Assembly (NCBI RefSeq): GCF_019693215.1
Contig: NZ_CP081183.1
Coordinates: 623,226 to 687,225, forward strand
From: Salinarchaeum sp. IM2453
GTDB taxonomy: Archaea > Halobacteriota > Halobacteria > Halobacteriales > Salinarchaeaceae
Length of the DNA stretch: 64,000 bases
Direction of reading: 5' to 3'
Shown: positions 6,852-15,366 of the stretch, piece after piece
Layout of the letters: every line of letters begins with the position of its first letter
How positions within the stretch are numbered: the first letter of the stretch is position 1
Position numbers and translations under genes: made by a program
Notes under the pieces: generated by a model
Database searches by the model: none
The model's input: only the letters and a program-made list of their open reading frames with translations
Told to the model about the DNA's origin: nothing

Positions 6852-9611
6852 TTAGCCTCCTGGGTCGGGATCATATACTGGAGTTTGGATAGACCGATCG
6901 ACAGGGGTGGCTCCATCCTCAACATAGATCCAGTACAGGCTATAGCTCGATATCGTTGAATCAGCATACAGGCGCTTCGCAGAGTCAACAGTATAGGCGA
7001 CGACGTCAGTGTCGCCGTACTTTGTATCAGAATCTGAAACCTCAATTCCTGACAAGTCTTGATTGACAGAAACTGTGTTACTACTGCTCACGTCATAATT
7101 GGTACTGACAAGATTCCATCCGTCCTCAAGTGAGACATTTATTGAGGATTCATCATCAGTTGGTTCAGTTGCATATGAGAACCCATATCGAGTGTTGGCA
7201 TCAGACAGATGAAAGTAAAACCCATTATTGAGAGGTTCACCTGTAATAATATCTCCCGTATTGATGGGAAGGTCAACTGACTGATACTCTTCTATAGACG
7301 CATTCCAGGTGACGGTGTGTGGATCTGTCTGATCAAAATATACTGCCGACGGTTGTGGAATTGAGACAGGAACATAGCCAGATTCTGGTGATTGATGCGC
7401 CTCATGTAAGAGAGTAATAGAGTCAACGGGACCAAGATCTGTGTGAGGAATAGTGATATCAACCTCACCAGAGTCGATATCTGCTGCGTCGAATGATTCG
7501 GTCGGATCATCAATAGTAAGGTTTGAGATAGATCCAGAGTCAAGTTCTCCGGTGAATTCTACGCCAGCAATCTCAATGACGATAACTCCGGATGCCGGTC
7601 GAGGTTCTCCAGTATCACGAGGGTCATACGTTATATTCTGACCGGTAAAATTGATAGCTTGTTCTGACTCAGCAACTGGATCACGTTCTATCCCAAGAAA
7701 GTCTATCTCCGGTGATATATTTCCGACATCAACGACGGTGGCAAAGTCATATAGCTCAATCTCACCATCTCCTTTGTTAATTATCGGATCTCCATCCCCT
7801 TCACCAACACCGCCGGGCCCATTCGTTGAGTTCCACCAGTTACCATTCAGACGTAGAGAACGGTCATGTTTCGCTAAAATAGCTTTTTCGTGACTACTGG
7901 CAAAGATGCTATCTACAACTCTAGCAGTTGAAACAGTGTGTAGGGCCTTATGGTTGGAGTCAAATACACTACTACTAATCTGTGAAAATCCCGTATCAAG
8001 ATACAATCCTGTTGAAAAATTTTTGATATTGTTGTCGCTGATATATGAGTCAGCTGTACCTGTAACGGAAACCCCGGTGGTTATCACTTCATTTCTGAGA
8101 GAGACAATATCGTTTGATGAGATGTGTATATCACTATCGTGAATGATATCAATTGCCGGGGCATCAGTAACAGTATCAGACCTAGTCTCAGTGAGGCGTA
8201 CTAAGTTATTATTAAATTCCACGTACGATTCAGACTCAATGTCTACGATGGGCGTATAGCAAGATTGGATGGTACAGTCCTTCACATATAGTTTATTTTT
8301 TATATTCTTTGCAGAGATTACGGGCCCACATTTACTCTCAGAATTGTTGAATCGAAGATTAACCATTTGTATTTCTGGTTCAGTACCAAGAGTTGCGTCT
8401 GCGCCATCGGCTGGAGTGGCTATGTTCACTGCTCCACGTATCAGTGAGTGATTACTAGTGCCGGAAAGAGTGACTGGAGAATCTACTGTCACAGATGAAT
8501 GAAATTCACCTGCATGTATCTGAATTTCATCCTCAGCCGATGCACCATCCACAGCCTCTTGAATACCGAGATATGTCTGATCAGCGTTTTCAACAGGAGC
8601 AACTGCTGTGGTAAGATTCTGGTCGGCATACCACGGAGTCACCTCAATAGGTGTTGCATTAGTAACAGACAATGTCGCTGCGTTGCGATCTGGGGACAAG
8701 GCGTGCTGTGGATTGGTAAGTTCAGCAATGGTGGTAATATCTGGTCCATACTGATGACCCCACCAATTTGGAGCAAGCGTCAACTCTCCAGTTGAGCAGT
8801 CTGGCATATCGACCTCCATATGCGTGGAAGACGAGAATTCATTGTCAGCAATTACGGCAGCATCTATGTCATCTGTCGCTGAGTCAATGACTACCGTCAG
8901 GTCTGTGTCTGTAGCAAACGTATTATCCCGTATCGATATACCGCCGTTATCAGGACGAATATCAGCTATCTCCACAGAAAGCCCTGCTGCAACAGTATTC
9001 CGTTTGAATTCGACATCGACAGCAGAATCAACAACGATGGCGCGCTCACCCTGGTGGCTGAATTGACTGTCGTGAATTGTGAGTTCGTCTACCGACGTGT
9101 ATGCTGCAAAGCCAGTCGAAGGTGTACCGTTGACCACGATATCGGTAAGCGTAATATCAGTCATAGGTTCAGCTTCAGAAGTGGCGATTACTGCATCACT
9201 ATCGACATTCGCATCGTCAGTAGACGTAATCTCAAGTGAAGAAAGTACGACATCAGAACTAGTAATTTCAAACAGCTTCTGTGTCTCTGCCGGAGTGTTG
9301 ATGGTCGTCAGATCATCGGTGGCACTCGTGATCGTTACCGGCTGATCAATGACAATCGGAAGTTCAGGTTCAGCAGCCGGATCATATGATGCATCAATAT
9401 GGATGTCACCACCGTCAGCAACATGATCCAATGCCGAGTGAATATCAGATACCTCAGTCTCCGTTGTAGGATTGTCAGTGACAGTAATGGTTTTACCATC
9501 CGGTGCAGCAGCGGCAGTGCCAGCAACAAACCCTACAAAGAAAACCAAACAAACAACGATAGTGGCACTAATGCGGAAGACATCTGAGTGTTGGTATGGG
9601 AGGGCAGGCAT
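6852..9611 (-). CDS. Secreted parallel beta-helix protein with C-terminal module A
   Basis: 919 aa. A Sec signal peptide (about residues 1-36, core ISATIVVCLVFFVGFVAGTA) is followed by two right-handed beta-helix regions of the NosD/pectate-lyase-like type. These show short Asn/Ser-rich rungs such as DNNIKNFSTGLYLDTGF and paired NWWG/NWWN motifs (PNWWGHQYGPD; GNWWNSTNGPGG) that mark helix ends in many archaeal surface proteins. Residues 744-919 are module A: VSIPQPSAVYF, GFYFHLSDANTRYGF, GWNLVSTNYD, SLYWIYV. It recurs in the protein at 16958-19873. No transmembrane anchor is seen; the chain ends YDPDPGG, so it may be shed or held by a partner. The next gene downstream (4489-6771) carries a membrane anchor. 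No catalytic residues are recognised, so binding or structural roles are as likely as glycan cleavage. Confidence 0.8.
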   Translation of the reverse strand: MPALPYQHSDVFRISATIVVCLVFFVGFVAGTAAAAPDGKTITVTDNPTTETEVSDIHSALDHVADGGDIHIDASYDPAAEPELPIVIDQPVTITSATDDLTTINTPAETQKLFEITSSDVVLSSLEITSTDDANVDSDAVIATSEAEPMTDITLTDIVVNGTPSTGFAAYTSVDELTIHDSQFSHQGERAIVVDSAVDVEFKRNTVAAGLSVEIADIRPDNGGISIRDNTFATDTDLTVVIDSATDDIDAAVIADNEFSSSTHMEVDMPDCSTGELTLAPNWWGHQYGPDITTIAELTNPQHALSPDRNAATLSVTNATPIEVTPWYADQNLTTAVAPVENADQTYLGIQEAVDGASAEDEIQIHAGEFHSSVTVDSPVTLSGTSNHSLIRGAVNIATPADGADATLGTEPEIQMVNLRFNNSESKCGPVISAKNIKNKLYVKDCTIQSCYTPIVDIESESYVEFNNNLVRLTETRSDTVTDAPAIDIIHDSDIHISSNDIVSLRNEVITTGVSVTGTADSYISDNNIKNFSTGLYLDTGFSQISSSVFDSNHKALHTVSTARVVDSIFASSHEKAILAKHDRSLRLNGNWWNSTNGPGGVGEGDGDPIINKGDGEIELYDFATVVDVGNISPEIDFLGIERDPVAESEQAINFTGQNITYDPRDTGEPRPASGVIVIEIAGVEFTGELDSGSISNLTIDDPTESFDAADIDSGEVDITIPHTDLGPVDSITLLHEAHQSPESGYVPVSIPQPSAVYFDQTDPHTVTWNASIEEYQSVDLPINTGDIITGEPLNNGFYFHLSDANTRYGFSYATEPTDDESSINVSLEDGWNLVSTNYDVSSSNTVSVNQDLSGIEVSDSDTKYGDTDVVAYTVDSAKRLYADSTISSYSLYWIYVEDGATPVDRSIQTPVYDPDPGG

Positions 9612-9811
9612 AATTGCTTACATGGAAATTTTCAGTCAGCAGGCGGCAATATGTGTCGATAGTTCAACCTGAGTATTTATTTGCATTGATTTAGCCGCAA
9701 AATTAATTAAATAAAATTAAATAGCGATACTAACACGTGGTAAATTGAACACGTTCAGCGAAAAGAAATCGAACATATTAGTTTTCGGAGTACATAACAG
9801 AATGTACGACT

Positions 9812-10573
9812 GTGTATACCGGTGTGCTATTTGACGCGGAGGTTGTCGAAGCTGTTGCCGGAGGAACACCAACGTGGCTTGCGTTGATTTTCTTACTGTT
9901 TTCGTATTTAGGAAGTATCTATGTTATTGGTCCAGCAATGGTGTATGTCTATTTCCGGGGGGATGACCGATTAACAGCAACATGGCCAGGAATTGTACTT
10001 GGGGGATACGGATTATTCGTTATTTTGAAGGCATTGATTAATATTTCCCGGCCAGATGTGGCGTCACCACTTGCTGATGTTGGATTACCACCGCTGGTCG
10101 ATCAGTTGCATGTCCTTGCCGTGGGATTTGAAACAGGAAGTTTCCCCAGTGGCCATGCCATTGCAACCGTTGTTTTCTATGGACTGCTGATTCTCGATAG
10201 CGACTGGAAAACACAACGTCTTCGATTATTCCTGCTGTTCCCACTGATATTGTTAGTCGGATATAGCCGAGTAACGCTTGGCGTGCATTTCGTTGGAGAT
10301 ATCATTGGCGGATTCTTGATCGGGGCACTGTATCTCGGAGGGATGGTGTACCTGCGCCAGCAGTATCTACAACCTGCGCAAGTAATGTTCAGGGTGGCAT
10401 TCCTGATCGCTATTGGAGCCGCAATTGTTGAACCAGCACCAGATACGATTGGACTTGCCGTAATTGCAGGGGTATCAGTTCCACTTCAGCAGAAACTTGA
10501 TGAGTTCCAGAACACAGAAGCATCACGATATCGGCGTGTGTCACGGTATGTGCGTGACCGGTTGCTTTCCTGA
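9812..10573 (+). CDS. PAP2-family membrane phosphatase (undecaprenyl/phosphatidate type)
   Basis: About 253 aa with several transmembrane helices. The three-part phosphatase signature is complete: KALINISRP (KX6RP), PSGH in GSFPSGHAIATV, and SRVTLGVHFVGD (SRX5HX3D). Members hydrolyse lipid diphosphates or phosphates at the membrane, for example polyprenyl diphosphate carriers. The GTG at 9812 or one at 9824 could be the start. A second PAP2 gene (12647-13372) and a cis-prenyl diphosphate synthase (14324-15232) lie nearby, which favours a role in prenyl carrier recycling; substrate not provable from sequence. Divergent from the beta-helix gene across about 200 bp of A+T-rich DNA. Confidence 0.85.
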   Translation: MYTGVLFDAEVVEAVAGGTPTWLALIFLLFSYLGSIYVIGPAMVYVYFRGDDRLTATWPGIVLGGYGLFVILKALINISRPDVASPLADVGLPPLVDQLHVLAVGFETGSFPSGHAIATVVFYGLLILDSDWKTQRLRLFLLFPLILLVGYSRVTLGVHFVGDIIGGFLIGALYLGGMVYLRQQYLQPAQVMFRVAFLIAIGAAIVEPAPDTIGLAVIAGVSVPLQQKLDEFQNTEASRYRRVSRYVRDRLLS

Positions 10574-10735
10574 CTATTGTAAATACAATCTCGTTGTTCA
10601 GCCTGCAGCGGGATGTTTCAGACCAATTCTTCAGTTACACATGGATGATCTATCTTCAGTGAGAGCTACTATTTTTGCCGCGCTCTGACACCAACTCTTC
10701 AGATCAGTAGCTGAATAGAATTTGTATGTAATCAG

Positions 10736-12052
10736 CTACTGATATGGGTCAAATTCACGGCCAAACAGTACGAAATACACTACCCCAATCATGCCAATAG
10801 CAGAGGCAAGAATAAAGGAAAGTTCCGGGCTGACAAACTCCCAGAGAAAGCCACCAAGTACACCGCTCGGGATAACAATCAGGCCACGAACGAAATAGTA
10901 CGAGCCAGTAACCCGACCACCTGCACCCTGTTCGGCCGGTCCGACAATCAGTGCCTTGTGAGCTGGTAATCCTGCAAAGCGGAGTCCCGAAAACGCAAAC
11001 AACACAAGCAAGATCCAGACGTTTTCCGGGGCAAAAATGAGCAGGATGGGAAAGATTGCATATACGAAAAATCCAAGCCCAACAACAGGCTTGAGCCCGA
11101 CATACTCAGCGAGTTTTGCTGCTGGAGCCATTGTCAACAGCGCCACGAGCATCTCAATACCAAGGAGGACACCGAAAAATGCTGCTGGTGAAAGATCAAT
11201 TGTACCAAGGGCTGGTACCGAAAAGGTAAGCCCAATATCAAGCAGTTGTGTGATGACAAGGATGAAAAACGCGTAGACCATCCCATTGGCAAAGCGGACA
11301 AATGTATCTGCGACAAGTAATGGTCGAAGTTCGTCAGGAAGTGCGCGAATATCACTGATAATCTGCCCAAAGCCTTCGAATTCTTTGCCGATTGAATCTC
11401 GCTTTGCCACATAGAGGTAATGCTGAGCGATTGTTCCAAGCAGTCCAAAGACAATGGCAATTACAAGTACCCATAGAAAGCCGGGTATCAAATCATCAGC
11501 AACAAGCACAGCAACAATCAACGGCGCGAGTAAAAACGCAGTGCGTCGGAATGTTTCAGTGCTAGCAAATCCACGTGCAAGTTCATCCGGGCTGGTGCTT
11601 TGCTTGACAATCGCATAATGGCCGCCGATACCAAATGACTTCCAGCACTGGGCCAAGAAAAGTCCGACAAACACCCAGATCCACGGCTCGAGAGTTAAAC
11701 CTGCAACCACGACAGCTGGGATATACGCGGAGACAAGCCAAACAGCAAACCCAATGGTCGAGATGAATCCAAAAACGGTTAGCGCATATCTCGATCCAAC
11801 GCGATCTGAAACAACGCCACCGTAGTATGGATAGACAGCACCGATGATATTCCCAAGTGTTGCAAAAAGTCCAACCACAAAGCCACCGGCTCCTAAATAC
11901 ACGAGGTACTCCGGCAGGAATCGGTTGGTCATCTGGAAGCCAAGGCTAAACGCAAACATCGCAAGCGAAAGAACCAGCACATCTCGTTCAAGTGAAAGAA
12001 ACCGTCGAAATGCATCGATTGGACCAGAAACCTCGACTTTTTCCTGTGACAT
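10736..12052 (-). CDS. Major facilitator superfamily transporter
   Basis: 438 aa with about 12 hydrophobic segments. The first-loop motif appears as GGVVSDRVGSRYA between helices 2 and 3 (compare GxxxDRxGRR), typical of MFS carriers. The start ATG at 12050-12052 follows a short hydrophilic N-terminus (MSQEKVEVSGPIDAFRRFLS). Two six-helix halves are separated by a polar loop near residue 220 (YVAKRDSIGKEFEGFG). Substrate unknown; no drug- or sugar-specific motif is recognised. It sits tail-to-tail with the upstream PAP2 gene. Confidence 0.85.
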   Translation of the reverse strand: MSQEKVEVSGPIDAFRRFLSLERDVLVLSLAMFAFSLGFQMTNRFLPEYLVYLGAGGFVVGLFATLGNIIGAVYPYYGGVVSDRVGSRYALTVFGFISTIGFAVWLVSAYIPAVVVAGLTLEPWIWVFVGLFLAQCWKSFGIGGHYAIVKQSTSPDELARGFASTETFRRTAFLLAPLIVAVLVADDLIPGFLWVLVIAIVFGLLGTIAQHYLYVAKRDSIGKEFEGFGQIISDIRALPDELRPLLVADTFVRFANGMVYAFFILVITQLLDIGLTFSVPALGTIDLSPAAFFGVLLGIEMLVALLTMAPAAKLAEYVGLKPVVGLGFFVYAIFPILLIFAPENVWILLVLFAFSGLRFAGLPAHKALIVGPAEQGAGGRVTGSYYFVRGLIVIPSGVLGGFLWEFVSPELSFILASAIGMIGVVYFVLFGREFDPYQ

Positions 12053-12258
12053 GTGGATTAGTAGTATAGTGGTGTACCATCTGCTCCCGATGAGTATACA
12101 CGGAAGAGAGCTAATTCCATATTGAGACTCGTCTTACTAGACAGTTATGCTGATTCCAGCGTTTTGTGCAGGAAAACCACACGACACAGTGATATTCAGG
12201 ATCAGGGGAGATGGTGATTTCCGGCTTCCTTTGAGACGAGTGTCGATCCGGTGAGGAT

Positions 12259-12391
12259 TCACAGAGTCGCCGATTCCTTCGTGATTTGCTGGCCAGCGAC
12301 CGCTATCACGTCCTTCCTTTCGAGGCTACGGAGTGCTTCCTCGAGTTCGGAGACGGTAGACTCATTATCAAGTTCCGCTTTGTTGTAGCCA
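12259..12391 (-). pseudogene. Remnant of a small, possibly winged-helix protein
   Basis: The minus strand shows GYNKAELDNESTVSELEEA, then LRSLERKDVIAVAGQQITK and a stop at 12259-12261. No ATG/GTG is present and the upstream frame is closed, so only the C-terminal about 43 residues remain. The pattern (helix, then LxxLExKDVI) resembles the recognition end of a winged helix, but this is weak. It lies in about 590 bp without an intact gene. Confidence 0.4.
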
Positions 12392-12446
12392 GTGTTGCAT
12401 TAATACGAAGTGAATATAAATAACTTCGTACTTTCGCAACGAGCCG

Positions 12447-12538
12447 CTATGCGATCAGGACGACCGAGTCGTCTTCGAAACCGTCCATCGTCTCCTGAAT
12501 CCGTCGCAACTGTTCGTCCACGCCTTCGAGTACTCGCT
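12447..12538 (-). pseudogene. Remnant of a short acidic coiled-coil C-terminus
   Basis: The minus-strand frame reads ERVLEGVDEQLRRIQETMD and GFEDDSVVLIA before a stop at 12447-12449. A different frame just upstream reads FWELIEEPSE, suggesting a frameshifted gene. Composition is clearly halophilic. No family recognised. Together with the remnant at 12259-12391 it marks decayed coding DNA between the MFS and PAP2 genes. Confidence 0.35.
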
Positions 12539-12646
12539 CGGCTCCTCAATCAGTTCCCAGAACGTAATAATAGAAACTTGACCAGTGTAGCCCAACGAGG
12601 ATATTGCGGGTTCAGTCGCCTCACAGGCAATCCGATCAGCGGTGAT

Positions 12647-13372
12647 CTATCGGATCGAAACAACGAATTGAGCAATACGATTGCGGATAGACGGTAACTC
12701 AACGATCTTCCAGCCAACAACTGCTCCAACAGTTCCAGCGAAGGCAATTAGGCTACGGGAGCTTGCCGCTGTAAAGATCACAGCAGCGAGTGCAAAGACA
12801 AGTGCAACAGCAAAGCTACGCTTAGGCTGCTCCCAGAGGAGTACTCGAGCAATGCCAAGATACAGCGCGCCAATCAGGATGGCTGCAATGACATCAGCAA
12901 GATAGTGGACCCCAAGACCGACACGGGAAAACGCGACCATCGCGATCAGCACACCAGCAGTGAGGTCACGCTGCCATGATTTACCAGTTGAGAAAAACAA
13001 TGCCAGTCCACCCCACAGAATTGTCGCTGCCATTGTGTGCCCACTCGGGAAGCTATAGGGGCTAACAGCGACAGCATGCCATTCCTCTGGTGGTCGAGAG
13101 AGTCCAAACAGTGCCTCAAGGAACACAATCAAGCTGAGGCCACCAAAGACGATGGCGATGAATGCGACGGTGTTATCACTTGCAATCCGCGTCAGTTGTT
13201 CAGGGGAGCGGATATTCTGAACACGGGTGAAAAAGTCACCAAGATACAGCGAAGCAAGAACGGCTACAACGAGTAATAATTCGCCAGGAAGCGAGCCGAG
13301 AACAAAGATCCATTCGACAGACTCGGGGACAGCACCCCGAATTGATTCTGTTACGCCGAGATCACGATTCAT
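12647..13372 (-). CDS. PAP2-family membrane phosphatase, second copy (altered first motif)
   Basis: 241 aa, start ATG at 13370-13372 (MNRDLGVTES). Motif 2 is SFPSGHTMAAT and motif 3 SRVGLGVHYLAD, both intact with the two catalytic His. The first motif reads EALFGLSRP, so the usual Lys of KX6RP is Glu. Six or so membrane helices. Context (PAP2 paralogue at 9812-10573, cis-prenyl synthase at 14324-15232) suggests lipid diphosphate dephosphorylation. The Lys normally helps bind phosphate, so activity or specificity may differ. Confidence 0.82.
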   Translation of the reverse strand: MNRDLGVTESIRGAVPESVEWIFVLGSLPGELLLVVAVLASLYLGDFFTRVQNIRSPEQLTRIASDNTVAFIAIVFGGLSLIVFLEALFGLSRPPEEWHAVAVSPYSFPSGHTMAATILWGGLALFFSTGKSWQRDLTAGVLIAMVAFSRVGLGVHYLADVIAAILIGALYLGIARVLLWEQPKRSFAVALVFALAAVIFTAASSRSLIAFAGTVGAVVGWKIVELPSIRNRIAQFVVSIR

Positions 13373-13526
13373 TAGTTCATATCATTGTGTTTCTGGACGG
13401 TTAGACAACGCTGTACAGCGGAAATACGTTTGTGCTCATAAATAAACGTCCGTATTCGCTAATGAAATATAAATACCGGAGCAATGAAGCAGGTAGAACC
13501 CGAATATAAGAGCAATAGAGATTAAT

Positions 13527-14237
13527 ATGGTTTCGCGACGGCAAGTATTAGGAACAATTGGTGGAGCAGCACTGGTCGGGACAGCAGGCTGTGTTGATTT
13601 TGTCACTGGTGAGGGCCTATTCTATGAATCCGCACAGGCAACGGTTAGTGAAGAGGCGCTGAATGAGACCGGATACGCCGAAGACGAAATTGATTCTTTC
13701 GGCATTGATGAGTCAGTTGGTGCATTTGGCATATCCCGGACAGTGGAGATTACCAACTGGCAAGCCGAGTACGAACGGACAGTTGACATAGATGGCATAG
13801 ATTCATTCTTCGAAGCAGGTAGTATTGATGAGATTACTGAAGCTCCATATTCGTTTGTGGCGGTAAGTACACCACAGGTGAGTGTATTCGGACAAGAGCT
13901 AAATCCGGTTGGAAATATGGATGCAGCAGAACTAATTGACAGAGTAGAGGGTCAATACGATGGGATCGCCAATATTGAGGAGCGTGAAGAAGTAGACGCA
14001 ACGGTCCTTGATGAAAATACGACACTGACACGGTTCGAAGCAGAGGCCAGTGTTGCTGGAATTGAAGAATTCCCAATTATTATTGAGATTACAGAAGCAG
14101 TCGAATCGGAAGATGACCTAGTACTAACGGTTGCGACGTATCCTGACTTAGAAGAATTTGGAGAAAATCTGGTTGAGGACAATCCTGGAGCGGAAGAATC
14201 TGCAACGCTACGTGGCGGTGTTGAGCACCCACAGTGA
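13527..14237 (+). CDS. Tat-exported lipoprotein, DUF6517 family
   Basis: 236 aa. The N-terminus MVSRRQVLGTIGG carries twin Arg at positions 4-5, and the lipobox GTAGC places the lipidated Cys at residue 22. The rest (ATVSEEALNETGY, NWQAEYERTVD, FVAVSTPQVSVFGQELNPV, LIDRVEGQYDGI) matches the layout of the haloarchaeal DUF6517 family, whose function is unknown. Predicted to be anchored to the outer face of the membrane after Tat export. Start ATG 13527. About 85 bp separate it from uppS; possible co-transcription. Confidence 0.8.
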   Translation: MVSRRQVLGTIGGAALVGTAGCVDFVTGEGLFYESAQATVSEEALNETGYAEDEIDSFGIDESVGAFGISRTVEITNWQAEYERTVDIDGIDSFFEAGSIDEITEAPYSFVAVSTPQVSVFGQELNPVGNMDAAELIDRVEGQYDGIANIEEREEVDATVLDENTTLTRFEAEASVAGIEEFPIIIEITEAVESEDDLVLTVATYPDLEEFGENLVEDNPGAEESATLRGGVEHPQ

Positions 14238-14323
14238 TACCTATCTGATTGTCATATTTGACGTGTCACCACAGCTGATCAAAATCCATCAGATTCATTA
14301 AATAAACTACCATACTGGAATAT

Positions 14324-15232
14324 GTGATCCGTGATCGAGTCCGTCGAGCATATGAGCGACATCTTGAACGAACGATCACAGACCCTCCACAACATATTGC
14401 TGTGATTCAAGACGGGAACCGCCGATATGCCCGCAAAAAAGGTGCTGAACGGGAGACCAAAGGCCATCACAAAGGGGCCAAGACAACCGAGCAGCTACTG
14501 GATTGGTGTCAGGACTTTACTATTCAGGAGCTAACCTTGTATGCATTCTCAACAGAGAACTTCAATCGGCCACAAGAAGAACGCGAAGAACTGTTTGACC
14601 TCATCGAAGAGAAACTGTACGAGTTTGCTGAAAGCACGATGGTCCATGAAGAGCAAGTGAAAATCGTCGCGTTAGGTGAACGGAGTGAATTACCACAGCG
14701 TGTTCGGGCCGCAATCAGATATGCAGAAACCCAGACACAGGGCTACGATCAGTTTCGATTAAATGTGGCACTGGCATACGGCGGCCGATCAACGTTACTC
14801 GGAGCAACAAAACAAATTGCACGTGATGCAATTGAAGGCAACGTCGATCCAGAAGAAATCGATGTGGAAACAATCAAGGACCACCTGTATGAGGAGCCAA
14901 TCCGGGATGTAGACCTGATTATCAGAACAGGTGGTGAAAAACGGACCAGTAACTTCCTGCCGTGGCATTCCAATGGCAACGAAGCCGCTGTCTACTTCTG
15001 TACACCATACTGGCCATCATTCTCTCGAAGTGACTTCTTACGAGGCCTCCGTACCTATGAGCACCGACAAGAGTCATTCCAGCAATCCAGAGTACAACGT
15101 GCCTTAGCGCTACTGCGAGAACTTGGATCAGCAGAGCTGGAAGAAGCACGAGAAATACTAAGCCGGACGAATACGGATGATCCAGAGTTACAGAGCGCAA
15201 TTGAAAATAACTCTGGAGCAAAAGGCCGTTAG
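14324..15232 (+). CDS. uppS: cis-prenyl diphosphate synthase (undecaprenyl diphosphate synthase family)
   Basis: 302 aa. Family motifs in order: HIAVIQDGNRRYA with the catalytic Asp at about residue 30, STENFNRP, LNVALAYGGR, DLIIRTGGEKRTSNFLPW, and YFCTPYWPSFSRSDFLRGL. The enzyme adds isopentenyl units in cis to an allylic starter (geranylgeranyl diphosphate in archaea) to make the polyprenyl carrier used in N-glycosylation and S-layer glycan assembly. GTG at 14324 gives MIRDRVRRAYERHLER; an overlapping ATG two bases earlier is out of frame. Neighbouring PAP2 phosphatases could release the monophosphate carrier. Confidence 0.93.
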   Translation: MIRDRVRRAYERHLERTITDPPQHIAVIQDGNRRYARKKGAERETKGHHKGAKTTEQLLDWCQDFTIQELTLYAFSTENFNRPQEEREELFDLIEEKLYEFAESTMVHEEQVKIVALGERSELPQRVRAAIRYAETQTQGYDQFRLNVALAYGGRSTLLGATKQIARDAIEGNVDPEEIDVETIKDHLYEEPIRDVDLIIRTGGEKRTSNFLPWHSNGNEAAVYFCTPYWPSFSRSDFLRGLRTYEHRQESFQQSRVQRALALLRELGSAELEEAREILSRTNTDDPELQSAIENNSGAKGR

Positions 15233-15316
15233 GCAGTGGAGATTATGCGAAAAAGGTTATGACAGGGCAGACGGCGAGGACCACATGAAACACTGTCGAT
15301 AGGTTGTTGTGAACTA

Positions 15317-15366
15317 CCCCACCCTACTCGCTCACCGCTGACGCGGGTCGCTTCTTGAGGGTGGGG
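15317..15366 (-). ncRNA. 3'-end stem-loop of the TnpB element (element end and probable omega/guide RNA part)
   Basis: ccccaccct (15317-15325) pairs with agggtgggg (15358-15366) across the end of tnpB. IS1341-type elements carry a structured right end, and their tnpB 3' region is transcribed as the TnpB guide RNA (reported in haloarchaea as sense-overlapping transcripts). Near-copies of the hairpin without tnpB lie at 16822-16876 and, inverted, at 52295-52329. RNA function is inferred. Confidence 0.45.
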
